From NCBI GenBank assembly GCA_964562985.1, contig CAZLWE010000017.1, positions 1 to 52,477 on the forward strand: a stretch of 52,477 nt of DNA. The letters run 5' to 3'. A model generated the notes under the pieces. That model did not search any database. It saw only the letters and a program-made list of their open reading frames with translations, and was not told where the DNA came from. Both the position numbers and the translations under genes were made by a program. This document shows positions 7,790 to 16,989 of the stretch, piece after piece; the first letter of the stretch is position 1, and every line of letters begins with the position of its first letter. The DNA is from SHLQ01 sp964562985. Lineage in GTDB: Bacteria; Actinomycetota; Acidimicrobiia; Acidimicrobiales; SHLQ01.

Positions 7790-9457
7790 ATGGCACCTCC
7801 CGTACGAATCACATTCCTTGGTGGGCTCGGCGACATCGGTCGCAATTGCGCGGTCCTCGAATCCGAGGGACGCATGGTCATTCTCGACTGTGGGCAAATG
7901 TTCTCCGACGAGACCCAACCAGGCGTCGACTCGATCCTCCCAGACTTCACCTATCTCCAAGAGAACGCCGATCGCATCGATGGATGCATCGTTACTCACG
8001 CCCACGAAGATCACATTGGTGGCCTCACCTACCTACTCGAAGCCATCCCGTCTCTGGAACTCGACTTCTACGGGACCCCCTTCACGCTTGGTCTGGTGCG
8101 CCACAAGCTGGGGGAGCGAAACCTACAAAGCCGCGCGAACCTGCACACGCTCAACGACGGCGATGTTCTTGAGATCGGTCCTTTCAAGTGCGAGTTCTTG
8201 CCGGTCACTCACTCCACGCCTTCGGGGCTCATCACGGCCTTTCGAACACCGCAGGGCATCATCTTGCATTCGAGCGACTTCAAGCTCGACCACACCCCAG
8301 TCGATGGCCGGCTAACCGACCTTCCTCGAATCGGTGCACTCTCAACCGACCCTGGCATTCGGCTGCTCCTCGCTGATTCGACCAACGCAAACAGCCCTGG
8401 CCAATCGACGTCCGAGTCAGAGGTGGGCGGCGTTCTGCGTTCGTTGTTCCACGAGCATCGAGACCAGCGCATCATCGTCGGCGCCTTTGCCAGCCATATT
8501 CACCGTGTGCAACAGATCGCTGAGGTCGCGCTCGAGCAGGATCGTACGATCGTCACGCTTGGACGGTCGATGAAGCGCAATGTGGCGCTCGCCCGTGACC
8601 TCGGCCTGCTGTCGATCCCCGACAGCAACATCGTCGATATCGCCGATGCCGAAGACATCGATCCGCTCAAGACCTGCATCATCTCCACGGGCAGTCAGGG
8701 CGAGTTCCGTTCGGCCCTCACGCTGATGGCCCAAAACGACAGCCGCTGGGTGACCATTGGACCGCGAGACACGGTGATCTTCAGCTCGCATCCGATTCCA
8801 GGTAACGAAGCTGCGGTCGGTCGAGTGCGTTCTGGCCTCGCCCGACAAGGCGCGACGATCGTTCATTCGGGCCAAGTCGATGTCCACACCACCGGCCATG
8901 GCAAACAACAAGAACTCCTCGCCCTCCACTCGGTAGCGAACCCCGAGCTCTTTGTGCCCGTGCACGGTGAATACGAGCACCTCGTCGGCCACGCTGAACT
9001 TGCGATCAAACGAGGCATGGCACCCGAGAACGTCCTCCTCGCCACCGACGGCGACCAAGTGCTCCTGACCGACGACGGCATCTTTAAAGACGGCCAAGTA
9101 TCTGGTGACTACGTGATGATGGACGGTTCCGCGGAACCGATTACCTCAGCGGTTCTTGACGAGCGCCTGCTCATGGCGCAATCCGGGTTCGTATCGGTCA
9201 GCATCGGTGTCGACCTCAAGGCCGGCGAGATCACCTTTGGGCCTTTCGTGGCATCACGGGGTTGGGCCAGCGAAGACGACCGTTTCGACCTCGAAGCCGG
9301 TGGCGCAACCGAGGCCCGCGAAGCGATCGAAAAAGTGCTGGCCGACTCGGGAGACATCCGAGACGTGGAGCGTGCTGCCCGCCGCTCAGTAGGCAAATAC
9401 GTCGCGGCCGTAACCCGCCGCCGCCCCATCATCGTCCCGATCGTTCGCTCCACCTAG
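7790..9457 (+). CDS. rnj: Ribonuclease J
   Basis: RNase J is a zinc-dependent metallo-beta-lactamase/beta-CASP nuclease with endonuclease and 5'-3' exonuclease activity in mRNA decay and rRNA maturation. The 555-residue protein carries HAHEDHIGG, the zinc-binding HxHxDH motif, near residue 65, the beta-CASP region (STNANSPGQSTSESEVGGVL, then IIVGAFASHIHRVQQI) and the C-terminal PVHGEYEHL segment. Its ATG directly follows the dapA stop. The dapA-rnj-ftsK order is common in actinobacteria. Confidence 0.96.
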   Translation: MAPPVRITFLGGLGDIGRNCAVLESEGRMVILDCGQMFSDETQPGVDSILPDFTYLQENADRIDGCIVTHAHEDHIGGLTYLLEAIPSLELDFYGTPFTLGLVRHKLGERNLQSRANLHTLNDGDVLEIGPFKCEFLPVTHSTPSGLITAFRTPQGIILHSSDFKLDHTPVDGRLTDLPRIGALSTDPGIRLLLADSTNANSPGQSTSESEVGGVLRSLFHEHRDQRIIVGAFASHIHRVQQIAEVALEQDRTIVTLGRSMKRNVALARDLGLLSIPDSNIVDIADAEDIDPLKTCIISTGSQGEFRSALTLMAQNDSRWVTIGPRDTVIFSSHPIPGNEAAVGRVRSGLARQGATIVHSGQVDVHTTGHGKQQELLALHSVANPELFVPVHGEYEHLVGHAELAIKRGMAPENVLLATDGDQVLLTDDGIFKDGQVSGDYVMMDGSAEPITSAVLDERLLMAQSGFVSVSIGVDLKAGEITFGPFVASRGWASEDDRFDLEAGGATEAREAIEKVLADSGDIRDVERAARRSVGKYVAAVTRRRPIIVPIVRST

Positions 9458-9473
9458 CGGCACCGAGAGGTTA

Positions 9474-9522
9474 GGGGTCAGACCCCAAACGTCCCGTTAC
9501 GAGACGAAAGGGGTCTGACCCC
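9474..9522. repeat. REP-like double palindrome between rnj and ftsK
   Basis: GGGGTCAGACCCC (9474-9486) and GGGGTCTGACCCC (9510-9522) are exact reverse complements, and each arm is itself a near-perfect hairpin. The pair can fold into one long hairpin with a 23-base loop. The sequence looks like REP/REPIN-type elements. It could also end rnj transcripts, though no T-run follows. Confidence 0.75.
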
Positions 9523-9618
9523 ATACGTCTCAGGATCCTGCACTGCGCGCGACCCTACGCGCTTGGGGCGCGAAATGCGGGGCTTGTGTGGGCTCTGTCA
9601 ACTAGTGTGGCCAATACT

Positions 9619-12228
9619 GTGGCTACAAAATCGAAACGTTCTACTCGGTCGCGCTCCTCGAGTCGCGCCTCCACAGCTCGTGGACGGGCTCCGGCACGCA
9701 AATCCAGCTCCTCACGAAGCACGGCGGCGAAGAAGAAGACGACGGCAAAAAAGAAGTCAACCGCGCGCAGCAAGGCGCCGGTTCGCCCAAGTTTTGGAGA
9801 CACCGTCTCCGAAGGCCTTGCAGGTCGAGGTCCGGATCTCGTCGGGTTGTTCCTCCTCACGTTCGCCTTCCTTGGATTGCTCGGCGTCTTTACGAGTACG
9901 GCAGGTGCTCTCGGAGTCGTATTCGACAACGGCTTTGGCTGGACCATCGGCGTGTTCCGCTACCTCGCGCCGTTCGTGATCGCAGCCGCTGGAATCGCAA
10001 TCATCCGCCGCGGCGATCAACCACACTCGCTGCCGCCACACCTCGTCATCGGTGGGTTGCTGGCAGCGATCGCTACTACCGGTCTCGTTCACCTCGCGGG
10101 CGACAGCCCGTCGTGGGGCAGCGGTCTCGAAGCCTTTAGCGGCGCCGGTGGTGTGATGGGTTGGATCGTCGGTGGCCCGTTGCTGACCGTTGCCAGCTTC
10201 TGGGGCGCGTTGATCATCTTGTTGGTCATCGGCTTTGGCGGATTGATCGTTATGACCGGCACCTCGCTTCAGGGCGTCATCGATGGCGCAATGCGAGGAG
10301 CTCGCCCTCTCGCCGGCGCAGCGGCAAGCGGGACCCGTTCGCTGTTCGTGATCGATCGCCCTGACGAGAATGACCAGGACATTATCGACCTTCGCGACGA
10401 CCCTCAGGTGATCGTCGGCGGCCAACCCGCTGGCGGATTCATCGATGAGAACGGCGAAGCGCTCGACGCCACAATCGAGATCCCCGTACCGCCTCCTGAA
10501 CCAGAACTGGAACCGGTAACGGAGTCCGAAGCTCCTACTGCCATCTTCGATCAAGACAGCGATGCCGCCGATGCGCCCGCCCCCACCGTCGTGGTCCCGG
10601 CCCCCGCGGTCGCACAGCAACAGCTGGAGACCGAGCTTGCGGTCACCACCCAAGGCGATCGCACATGGGTGTTGCCTCCAATGTCGTTGCTTCAGCGTTC
10701 GGGCGCACAAAGCGTCGACCAAGAGGCCGTGATTGCCAAAGGCCGAGTTCTCGAGCGTGCGCTCGCTGAGCACAAAGTCGAGACTCGCCTGATCAACATG
10801 GTGGTCGGTCCGACGGTGACCCGCTTCGAACTCGAATTGGGCCTTGGCGTCAAGGTCTCAAAGATCAAGAACCTCACCGACGACATCGCCTATGCGATGG
10901 CATCACCAGACGTCCGCATCATCGCCCCCATTCCCGGGAAGCAGGCGATCGGCGTTGAGGTCCCCAACGACGATCGTCAGATCGTCGCGGTTGGTGACAT
11001 TTTGACTTCACCCGAAGCTGCGAAGGCCAAGGGTGCGATGGACGTCGCGGTCGGGCGAGACATCAACGGCAATTCGCTGCTGATCGACTTGGCCAAGATG
11101 CCTCACACGCTCGTCGCCGGTGCTACCGGTGCTGGCAAGAGCTCGGGTATCAACTCGATCATCACCTCGTTGATGATGCGCAAGACCCCCGACGACGTCC
11201 GCATGATTCTGATCGATCCCAAGCGCGTGGAGATGACGCAATACGAGCGCATTCCTCACCTGCTCACCCAGCCCGTTACCGACCCGAAGAAAGCAGCGAA
11301 CGCGTTGGCCTGGGCGGTACGCGAAATGGAACGCCGATACGAACTGCTCGAAGAGTGCCGCTTCCGCGACATCAGCGGCTACAACGCGGCGTTCGACAAG
11401 GGCAAGATCAAGGCCAAGAAGGGCCAACTCGGCCCGGACGGCGAGCCCCGCAAGTTCAAGCGACTGCCCCACATCCTGATCGTCGTCGATGAGCTCGCCG
11501 ACTTGATGATGGTCGCCGCTCGTGACGTTGAGGACTCGATCGTTCGTATCGGGCAGAAGGCTCGTGCTGTCGGAATTCACATGGTGATCGCCACCCAGCG
11601 CCCATCGGTCGACGTGATCACCGGTCTTATCAAAGCGAATGTCCCGGCTCGCATCGGCTACGCAGTGTCGAGCATGCAGGACAGCCGTGTGATCCTTGGA
11701 ACACCGGGCGCGGAGCGTCTCGTCGGCAAGGGCGACATGTTGTTCCTCGACCCAGCGTCGTCGACGCCTATGCGATTGCAGGGTGCTTGGGTGGAGGAGT
11801 CCGAGGTCAAGAAGATCGTCGACCATTGGCGCCAGCAGGGATACGAAGAGATCACCTCCGAAGGCGCTGCGTTGACCAGCGAGGCAGCACCGACTGCGCA
11901 GGATCTCGGCGAGGCACCGCCAGCGGGAGCGAGCATGCCCGCCATGCCATCGGCGCCTAAAGCGTCAGGCGGCGATTCGATCACTGCTGACCGGCCCGCT
12001 ACCGACGATGTCGATGAGCTCTTCTGGCAGGCCTGCGATCTCGTCGTATCGTCCGGGCTCGGCTCAACATCGATGCTGCAACGCAAACTACGCGTTGGCT
12101 TCTCACGGGCTGGCCGCATTATGGACGAGCTCGAACAGAAGGGCATCGTGGGTCCAAGCGAAGGCTCAAAGGCCCGCGAGGTATTGGTTAGCCCCGAACA
12201 ACTCGCACAGTTGCGGGGCGGGCAGTAG
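9619..12228 (+). CDS. ftsK: DNA translocase FtsK
   Basis: FtsK pumps chromosomal DNA through the division septum. From the GTG at 9619 (MATKSKRSTRSRSS) the protein has 869 residues; in-frame GTG codons at 9586 and 9607 are alternatives. Order: a Lys/Ser/Ala-rich basic tail, about four transmembrane segments (residues 65-200), an acidic Pro-rich linker, the RecA-like motor with Walker A GATGAGKS (Lys507) and Walker B ILIVVDELADLMM, and a C-terminal winged-helix gamma domain (SSGLGSTSMLQRKLRVGFSR). TAGTGT at 9603-9608 may be its -10 box. The start is the only uncertain part. Confidence 0.96.
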   Translation: MATKSKRSTRSRSSSRASTARGRAPARKSSSSRSTAAKKKTTAKKKSTARSKAPVRPSFGDTVSEGLAGRGPDLVGLFLLTFAFLGLLGVFTSTAGALGVVFDNGFGWTIGVFRYLAPFVIAAAGIAIIRRGDQPHSLPPHLVIGGLLAAIATTGLVHLAGDSPSWGSGLEAFSGAGGVMGWIVGGPLLTVASFWGALIILLVIGFGGLIVMTGTSLQGVIDGAMRGARPLAGAAASGTRSLFVIDRPDENDQDIIDLRDDPQVIVGGQPAGGFIDENGEALDATIEIPVPPPEPELEPVTESEAPTAIFDQDSDAADAPAPTVVVPAPAVAQQQLETELAVTTQGDRTWVLPPMSLLQRSGAQSVDQEAVIAKGRVLERALAEHKVETRLINMVVGPTVTRFELELGLGVKVSKIKNLTDDIAYAMASPDVRIIAPIPGKQAIGVEVPNDDRQIVAVGDILTSPEAAKAKGAMDVAVGRDINGNSLLIDLAKMPHTLVAGATGAGKSSGINSIITSLMMRKTPDDVRMILIDPKRVEMTQYERIPHLLTQPVTDPKKAANALAWAVREMERRYELLEECRFRDISGYNAAFDKGKIKAKKGQLGPDGEPRKFKRLPHILIVVDELADLMMVAARDVEDSIVRIGQKARAVGIHMVIATQRPSVDVITGLIKANVPARIGYAVSSMQDSRVILGTPGAERLVGKGDMLFLDPASSTPMRLQGAWVEESEVKKIVDHWRQQGYEEITSEGAALTSEAAPTAQDLGEAPPAGASMPAMPSAPKASGGDSITADRPATDDVDELFWQACDLVVSSGLGSTSMLQRKLRVGFSRAGRIMDELEQKGIVGPSEGSKAREVLVSPEQLAQLRGGQ

Positions 12229-12246
12229 TAACCTCCCCTCCAACAC

Positions 12247-13287
12247 ATGTCGCCCATCGATTTCCTCTCCGCTCCCTCCGTCCCGATCGCGGTCATCGAA
12301 GTACTCATCGGGCTTTTCTTACTGAGCAAAGCCGCCGACCTTTTTGTTGATGGTGCTGTTGCTGTCGCCAGTGCCGCGAAGCTCTCGCCGGTGGTCGTCG
12401 GTGCGGTGGTCGTCGGCTTCGGTACCAGCGCTCCAGAACTCTTGGTCTCTGGTATCGCTGCCTTCAACGGCGAATCTGTCGACAAGACGACGGGCGACGT
12501 GACCAACGGTCTCGACGTCGCGCTCGGCAACATCGTCGGGTCTAACGTCGCCAACATCACGCTCGTTCTCGGCGTGGCGGCGCTGGTCGTGCCGCTACTC
12601 GTTACCCGAGCCGTATTGGTTCGAGAGGCGCCGATCAGCCTCGCTGCGGTAGCGCTCTTCGCCTTCTTCACCATCGGCGGCCTCGCCGTGTGGGAAGGCA
12701 TCGTGATGCTGGTGGTTCTGATGGCGATCCTTTCGTGGGTCATCTTGGGCGGCAACGAGGACTCGGTCGAAGAGATAGAAGTAGAAGAAGGTCGTTCGGT
12801 TGCACAGAGCCTGGGCGTGACCTTGGCCGGACTCGTAGGCACGGTCCTGGGTGCCCAGTTGATGGTCTGGGGTGCGATCGGTCTGGCCGCAGCGGTCGGG
12901 CTGAGCGGTGGTTTCGTCGGCTTTACCCTCATCGCGATCGGCACGTCGCTTCCCGAACTCGTCACCGCCGTCGCCGCAGCTCGCAAAGGCGAAACCGAAC
13001 TCATTTTGGGCAACCTGCTCGGCTCCAACATGTTCAATAGCCTTGCTGTCGGAGGGGTTATCGCACTCGTCGGCACAGGTCAGTTCTCCGACCGCCTTAC
13101 GGCCGAGTACGGGGTTGTGGCCATGGTGGTCGTGGCCGTGATCACGTGGATCTTTATGGTGAGCCGCCGCAAGATCACTCGAATCGAAGCGGCCTTCTTG
13201 CTGACGGCCTACGTCTTTGTCGTGCTGATGATCTCCGAGCTCGGTATCGGCGAGTCGATCCGATCGGTCATTGACGGCATTGCCTAG
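12247..13287 (+). CDS. Calcium/sodium antiporter of the CaCA (YrbG-like) family
   Basis: A 346-residue integral membrane protein with about ten hydrophobic segments in two homologous halves. Each half has an alpha-repeat signature: GFGTSAPELLVSG in the first and AIGTSLPELVTAV in the second, whose acidic residues bind the cations in Na+/Ca2+ exchangers. The middle loop is acidic (EDSVEEIEVEEG), also a family trait. It probably exports calcium in exchange for sodium or protons. The start is 18 bases after the ftsK stop; there is no clear ribosome binding site, but TAACCT at 12229-12234 may give it a short leader. Confidence 0.92.
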   Translation: MSPIDFLSAPSVPIAVIEVLIGLFLLSKAADLFVDGAVAVASAAKLSPVVVGAVVVGFGTSAPELLVSGIAAFNGESVDKTTGDVTNGLDVALGNIVGSNVANITLVLGVAALVVPLLVTRAVLVREAPISLAAVALFAFFTIGGLAVWEGIVMLVVLMAILSWVILGGNEDSVEEIEVEEGRSVAQSLGVTLAGLVGTVLGAQLMVWGAIGLAAAVGLSGGFVGFTLIAIGTSLPELVTAVAAARKGETELILGNLLGSNMFNSLAVGGVIALVGTGQFSDRLTAEYGVVAMVVVAVITWIFMVSRRKITRIEAAFLLTAYVFVVLMISELGIGESIRSVIDGIA

Positions 13288-13288
13288 G

Positions 13289-13300
13289 TAGCCTTGGTGA
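13289..13300 (+). promoter_or_regulatory. Leaderless promoter of rimO
   Basis: TAGCCT at 13289-13294, six bases, then GTG at 13301. The box begins two bases after the antiporter stop codon. Confidence 0.65.
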
Positions 13301-14554
13301 GTGGCCAAAAGGTTTTGGGTCGAGACACTCGGCTGTCCAAAGAACGAGGTTGACTCGGACAAGCTGGTAGGAACCCTCCTCGCCGACGGCATGGAGCGGG
13401 CCTCCGACCCGTCTGACGCCAGCCTCGTTGTGGTCAACACGTGTGCGTTCATCGAGCAGGCGCGGCAAGAATCGATCGACACGGTTCTCGCGTTGCGCGA
13501 CGAGGCGACCGACGCCAAGGTCGTTGTCACCGGCTGCATGGCCGAGCGCTATGGCGACGAACTCGCTGATGCGCTGCCCGAGGTCGACTCGGTCGCAGGC
13601 TTTGGTGTGCCGGTAACGCTTGGCAAGAAGCCCGGAGGTGAGGTCGTGCTCCCCAACTTCGACCTACTCAACCTTCCTCGACCCGCATCGGCTCGACCAT
13701 GGGCGTATGTGAAGATCGCAGAAGGCTGTGATCGAGCCTGCGGATTCTGCGCCATACCGACGTTCCGTGGGCCGCAGCGATCGCGCTCGCACGAGTCGAT
13801 CCTCGCGGAGGTCGAACAGCTCGACGTGCGAGAAGTGGTCCTGGTGGCCCAAGACCTCGCCGCCTTCGGGCGAGACCAGGGTCAGGGTGAGCGCACGATC
13901 GTCCCGCTCATCGGCGAAGTCGCCGAGCGAGTCGACCGGGTCCGTCTGCTGTATCTATATCCCAGCGACCTCACCGAAGAGCTGATCTCGACAATGCTCG
14001 GCGTGAACATGCCCTACTTCGACCTTTCGCTGCAGCACGTGAGCCCACCGCTGATGCGGCGGATGCGGCGCTGGGGAGACGGAGCAAAGTTTCTTGAGCG
14101 CATTGCCACGATTCGCGCTGAGGCCCCTGAAGCCGCCTTCCGCTCGAACTTCATCGTTGGCTACCCGGGCGAGACCGAGGAGGACCACGACGCCCTGCTC
14201 GACTTTGTTGAAGCGGCCGATCTCGACTGGTGCGGCTTCTTCTCCTACTCCAAAGAGGAAGGCACCTATGCCGCGACCCTCGACGGGGTTGTGCCCGACG
14301 GGTTGGTCGCCGAGCGGCTTCGTGAGCTCAGCGAGTTGCAGGACCGGATCACCGCACGGCGCCGTGACGAGCTCATAGGACAAAGCGTCTCCGTGCTCGT
14401 GGATGAAGTTGGTGTCGGCAGGACATTCCGCGAGGCGCCGGAGATTGACGGCATCGTCAACGTGCCAGACGATCTCGAAGTGGGAGTGTTTCACGACGTC
14501 GCGATCGCATCAGCTCTCGGCCCCGATCTCATCGCTGAGGGGGTCGAGCAATGA
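13301..14554 (+). CDS. rimO: Ribosomal protein S12 methylthiotransferase RimO
   Basis: RimO is a radical-SAM enzyme with two 4Fe-4S clusters that methylthiolates the conserved aspartate of ribosomal protein S12. The 417-residue protein opens with the UPF0004 domain: ETLGCPKNEVDSD (Cys12), VNTCAF (Cys48) and VTGCMAE supply the auxiliary cluster. The radical-SAM motif is EGCDRACGFCAIP. The TLGCPKN opening and LQHVSPPLMRRMRR separate it from MiaB, which is also in this window. A TRAM-like domain ends the protein. GTG at 13301 sits on a leaderless promoter. The stop overlaps pgsA by four bases. Confidence 0.95.
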   Translation: MAKRFWVETLGCPKNEVDSDKLVGTLLADGMERASDPSDASLVVVNTCAFIEQARQESIDTVLALRDEATDAKVVVTGCMAERYGDELADALPEVDSVAGFGVPVTLGKKPGGEVVLPNFDLLNLPRPASARPWAYVKIAEGCDRACGFCAIPTFRGPQRSRSHESILAEVEQLDVREVVLVAQDLAAFGRDQGQGERTIVPLIGEVAERVDRVRLLYLYPSDLTEELISTMLGVNMPYFDLSLQHVSPPLMRRMRRWGDGAKFLERIATIRAEAPEAAFRSNFIVGYPGETEEDHDALLDFVEAADLDWCGFFSYSKEEGTYAATLDGVVPDGLVAERLRELSELQDRITARRRDELIGQSVSVLVDEVGVGRTFREAPEIDGIVNVPDDLEVGVFHDVAIASALGPDLIAEGVEQ

Positions 14555-15162
14555 CGGAGACCTCCACCGGTGCAATGCATCACGTCGGGCACTTTCTGAC
14601 GAACCCTGCGAACCTCATCACTACCGCCCGCATCATTGCCAGCCCGATCGCCTTTTGGTTCATCTTGGCGAACGCTGACAGCGGTGGAGCCTCGTGGATC
14701 GGCTTCGCGCTCGGATGGATCTTCGCGGCGACCGACCTTCTCGATGGGTGGTTGGCTCGCAAGTACGACCTGATCAGCCGTTCCGGAGCGTTTCTCGACC
14801 CGCTCGCGGACAAGATCGTCGTGATTGGCGCCATGTTCTGTCTGGTTGCCGTTAACCGCTACGGGTGGATTCCGGTGGCACTCATCACGGTGCGAGAGGC
14901 GGTTATCACCGGATTCCGTAGCTACTGGGTCAAGCACAACCGTGTCGTTCCAGCACGAAAGCTCGGCAAATGGAAGTCGATCTTCCAAGGCGTGTCCCTG
15001 CAGGCGGCGCTGTTCCCGCCGCTCCTAGACGCGGAGATCGTCGTACAGGCAATGCTGTGGTTTGTCGTCGCCTTCACGTTGTACTCGGGTCTGCGCTACC
15101 TACTCGATGGTGCTGCATCAACGCGGGCCAGCGGTGACATCGATGAGAAGGTGAACGAATAG
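14551..15162 (+). CDS. pgsA: CDP-diacylglycerol-glycerol-3-phosphate 3-phosphatidyltransferase
   Basis: A 203-residue integral membrane enzyme of the CDP-alcohol phosphatidyltransferase family, probably making phosphatidylglycerol phosphate. The catalytic motif DG-x2-AR-x8-G-x3-D-x3-D is complete: DLLDGWLARKYD, then SGAFLDPLADK. Four to five hydrophobic segments surround it. Its start overlaps the rimO stop (ATGA) and cinA begins on the base after its stop, giving a tight rimO-pgsA-cinA unit as in many Gram-positive bacteria. The exact head group is inferred from context and family. Confidence 0.93.
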   Translation: MTETSTGAMHHVGHFLTNPANLITTARIIASPIAFWFILANADSGGASWIGFALGWIFAATDLLDGWLARKYDLISRSGAFLDPLADKIVVIGAMFCLVAVNRYGWIPVALITVREAVITGFRSYWVKHNRVVPARKLGKWKSIFQGVSLQAALFPPLLDAEIVVQAMLWFVVAFTLYSGLRYLLDGAASTRASGDIDEKVNE

Positions 15163-16428
15163 ATGCGTTGCGAAGTTGTCGCCGTCGGTTCCGAGCTGCT
15201 CTTGGGGCAGATCAACGACACCAACTCCTCGTGGATCGGGCAAGAACTTGCCGCGGTGGGAATCGACTCCTTCTTTCAGACCAAGGTCGGCGACAACCTG
15301 GAGCGAATGGTGTCGGTGATTCGTCACGCCCTCAGCCGCAGCGATGTGGTGATTACTACCGGCGGTCTCGGGCCCACCCAAGATGACATCACCCGCGAAG
15401 CTGTCGCGGCGGTGATGGGCGTCGAGCTCTACACCGACGAGGATCTCGCCGAACGAATCGAATCGCTGTGGGGTTCCCGTGGTCGCGAGATGCCGGCGAT
15501 CAATCGGTTGCAGGCTCGGCTGCCCGTTGGTGCCTCGCCAATTCCCGTTCAACCCGGTACCGCTCCTGGCGTCGTAGCCGAGTTTGAGCATGAGGGTGAT
15601 CCGAAGCTCATCTACTGCGTGCCAGGCGTTCCGTGGGAAATGCGCGAGATGATGCACGGGTTCATCGTCGATGACATCGTTAGGCGTGCAGGCATTTCGG
15701 CCATCATTCGCTCACGGACGCTTCGCACCTGGGGCACCTCCGAGTCCGGTCTGGCAGAGCAGCTCGCCGACGAGATCCAACGACTCGACCGCGATGGCAC
15801 GGCAGATGGCGGGGTGACCCTCGCGTTCCTTGCGAGCGGTATGGAGGGCTTGAAGGTTCGCATCACGGCAAAAGGGCCCGACGAAGCATCCGTCGCGGCG
15901 CTTCTCGACGACGAGGAAAAGCGGGTTCGCGACATCATTGGACCGATCGTGTTTGGCGTCGATGACCAAACTATGGAATCGGTGGTCCTCGATCTGTGCG
16001 CAGAACAAGGACTGACGTTGGGTACCGCCGAGTCACTCACGGGCGGGCTTATCGCTCAGCGACTCACCTCAACGCCCGGCTCGAGTCGAGCGTTCCGTGG
16101 CGGCGTCATCACCTATGCCACCGAGGTGAAGTCGTCCGTGCTGGGAGTCCCGGACGGTCCGTCGGTTTCCGAGGAAATGGTCGAGGCGATGGCCCTTGGC
16201 GTGTGTGAGCGGCTTGGCGCCGATGTGTCGGTGGCGACGACCGGAGTGGCGGGTCCAGATTCATGGGAAGGGATTCCGCCCGGAACGGTATGGATTGCGA
16301 CGGTTGTCGATGAGGTGGTCGAGTCACAGCTCCTGCGCTACAAGACCGACCGAGTCCGGACCCGGAACTACACGACGATCACGGTGTTGAACGCGCTGAG
16401 AAAGCGTCTGGAAGAACGGTCGGCGTAG
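15163..16428 (+). CDS. cinA: CinA: competence/damage-inducible protein, nicotinamide-nucleotide amidase
   Basis: A 421-residue two-domain protein. Residues 1-170 form a MoCF/COG1058 domain (VAVGSELLLGQINDTNS; TTGGLGPTQDD). The C-terminal 160 residues form the PncC amidase domain (GTAESLTGGLIAQRL, SFRGGVITYATEVK-like FRGGVITYATEVK, TTGVAGPDSWEG), which deamidates nicotinamide mononucleotide for NAD recycling. It starts on the base after the pgsA stop. cinA near recA is a common arrangement; here recA is 32 kb away because the galactoside island and other genes lie between. Confidence 0.95.
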   Translation: MRCEVVAVGSELLLGQINDTNSSWIGQELAAVGIDSFFQTKVGDNLERMVSVIRHALSRSDVVITTGGLGPTQDDITREAVAAVMGVELYTDEDLAERIESLWGSRGREMPAINRLQARLPVGASPIPVQPGTAPGVVAEFEHEGDPKLIYCVPGVPWEMREMMHGFIVDDIVRRAGISAIIRSRTLRTWGTSESGLAEQLADEIQRLDRDGTADGGVTLAFLASGMEGLKVRITAKGPDEASVAALLDDEEKRVRDIIGPIVFGVDDQTMESVVLDLCAEQGLTLGTAESLTGGLIAQRLTSTPGSSRAFRGGVITYATEVKSSVLGVPDGPSVSEEMVEAMALGVCERLGADVSVATTGVAGPDSWEGIPPGTVWIATVVDEVVESQLLRYKTDRVRTRNYTTITVLNALRKRLEERSA

Positions 16429-16450
16429 GCGCGCCCGCTTCGCCAGGAAA

Positions 16451-16930
16451 CTAGGCAGCCGGAGTGATCGATGACATGACCACTGGGGCCGAGAAAGCGT
16501 AGAACCATGTCGGGTGGACTTGGGCCTCGGCCAGGGTGTCCCACGGGTGCGGGCTTTGTCGGCCCCAGTCGTCAGCCTCGATTGCGGCCTGGATGCCAGC
16601 TTGCATCCGATGCAGGTCGTTGGCCGAGAGGGGCTCCAAACACGCACCGCCTTCGCGTGCGAGTGAAAGAATGCTGGCTTCGAGGTGGTTGGTCGGAACG
16701 CTCATCCCCGGGTTCAGTAGACGCATCTCAAGATCAGCCGGAATCCACGGGCTGAGGACCATCAGGGATTCTTTGAGCTTCCAGGGGACTTCGAAGCCTT
16801 CGCCCACGGGCTTCAACGCTTCTAGCAGGTCATGCGCGGCAGTCGCGGCATCGCTGTTGGACCGGCGCTCGCTCGCAAAATCAAGCAGGCCGTCAACGGG
16901 CATACCGACGAAGCGCATGATAGAGACCAT
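16451..16930 (-). CDS. Conserved-looking hypothetical protein
   Basis: A 159-residue protein not recognised. The frame has codon use like its neighbours. There is no signal peptide, membrane segment or cysteine motif. It is moderately acidic, and the C-terminal part carries several Trp residues (DDWGRQSPHPWDTLAEAQVHPTWF is split by none of them into a known motif). The start is ATG at 16930; an ATG four codons later (MRFVGMPVDG) is equally possible, as neither has a ribosome binding site. It is convergent with cinA and downstream of msrB on the same strand reading away from it. Confidence 0.6.
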   Translation of the reverse strand: MVSIMRFVGMPVDGLLDFASERRSNSDAATAAHDLLEALKPVGEGFEVPWKLKESLMVLSPWIPADLEMRLLNPGMSVPTNHLEASILSLAREGGACLEPLSANDLHRMQAGIQAAIEADDWGRQSPHPWDTLAEAQVHPTWFYAFSAPVVMSSITPAA

Positions 16931-16989
16931 GCAAAAGACTTCGGTTATCTACTAGCCGCCCTGTAACCCAAGATTGGGGTATATGAAAA

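Noticed and set aside
9757..10773. Long minus-strand open frame within ftsK
   Set aside because: Antisense shadow typical of high-GC coding DNA; composition is Asp/Arg/His-rich with no family match.
11658..13076. 472-codon minus-strand open frame across ftsK and the antiporter
   Set aside because: Thr/Ser/Ala-rich shadow opposite two certain genes.
16967..16985. ACCCAAGATTGGGG hairpin after msrB as a terminator
   Set aside because: The stem is short and imperfect, and no T-run follows on the minus strand.
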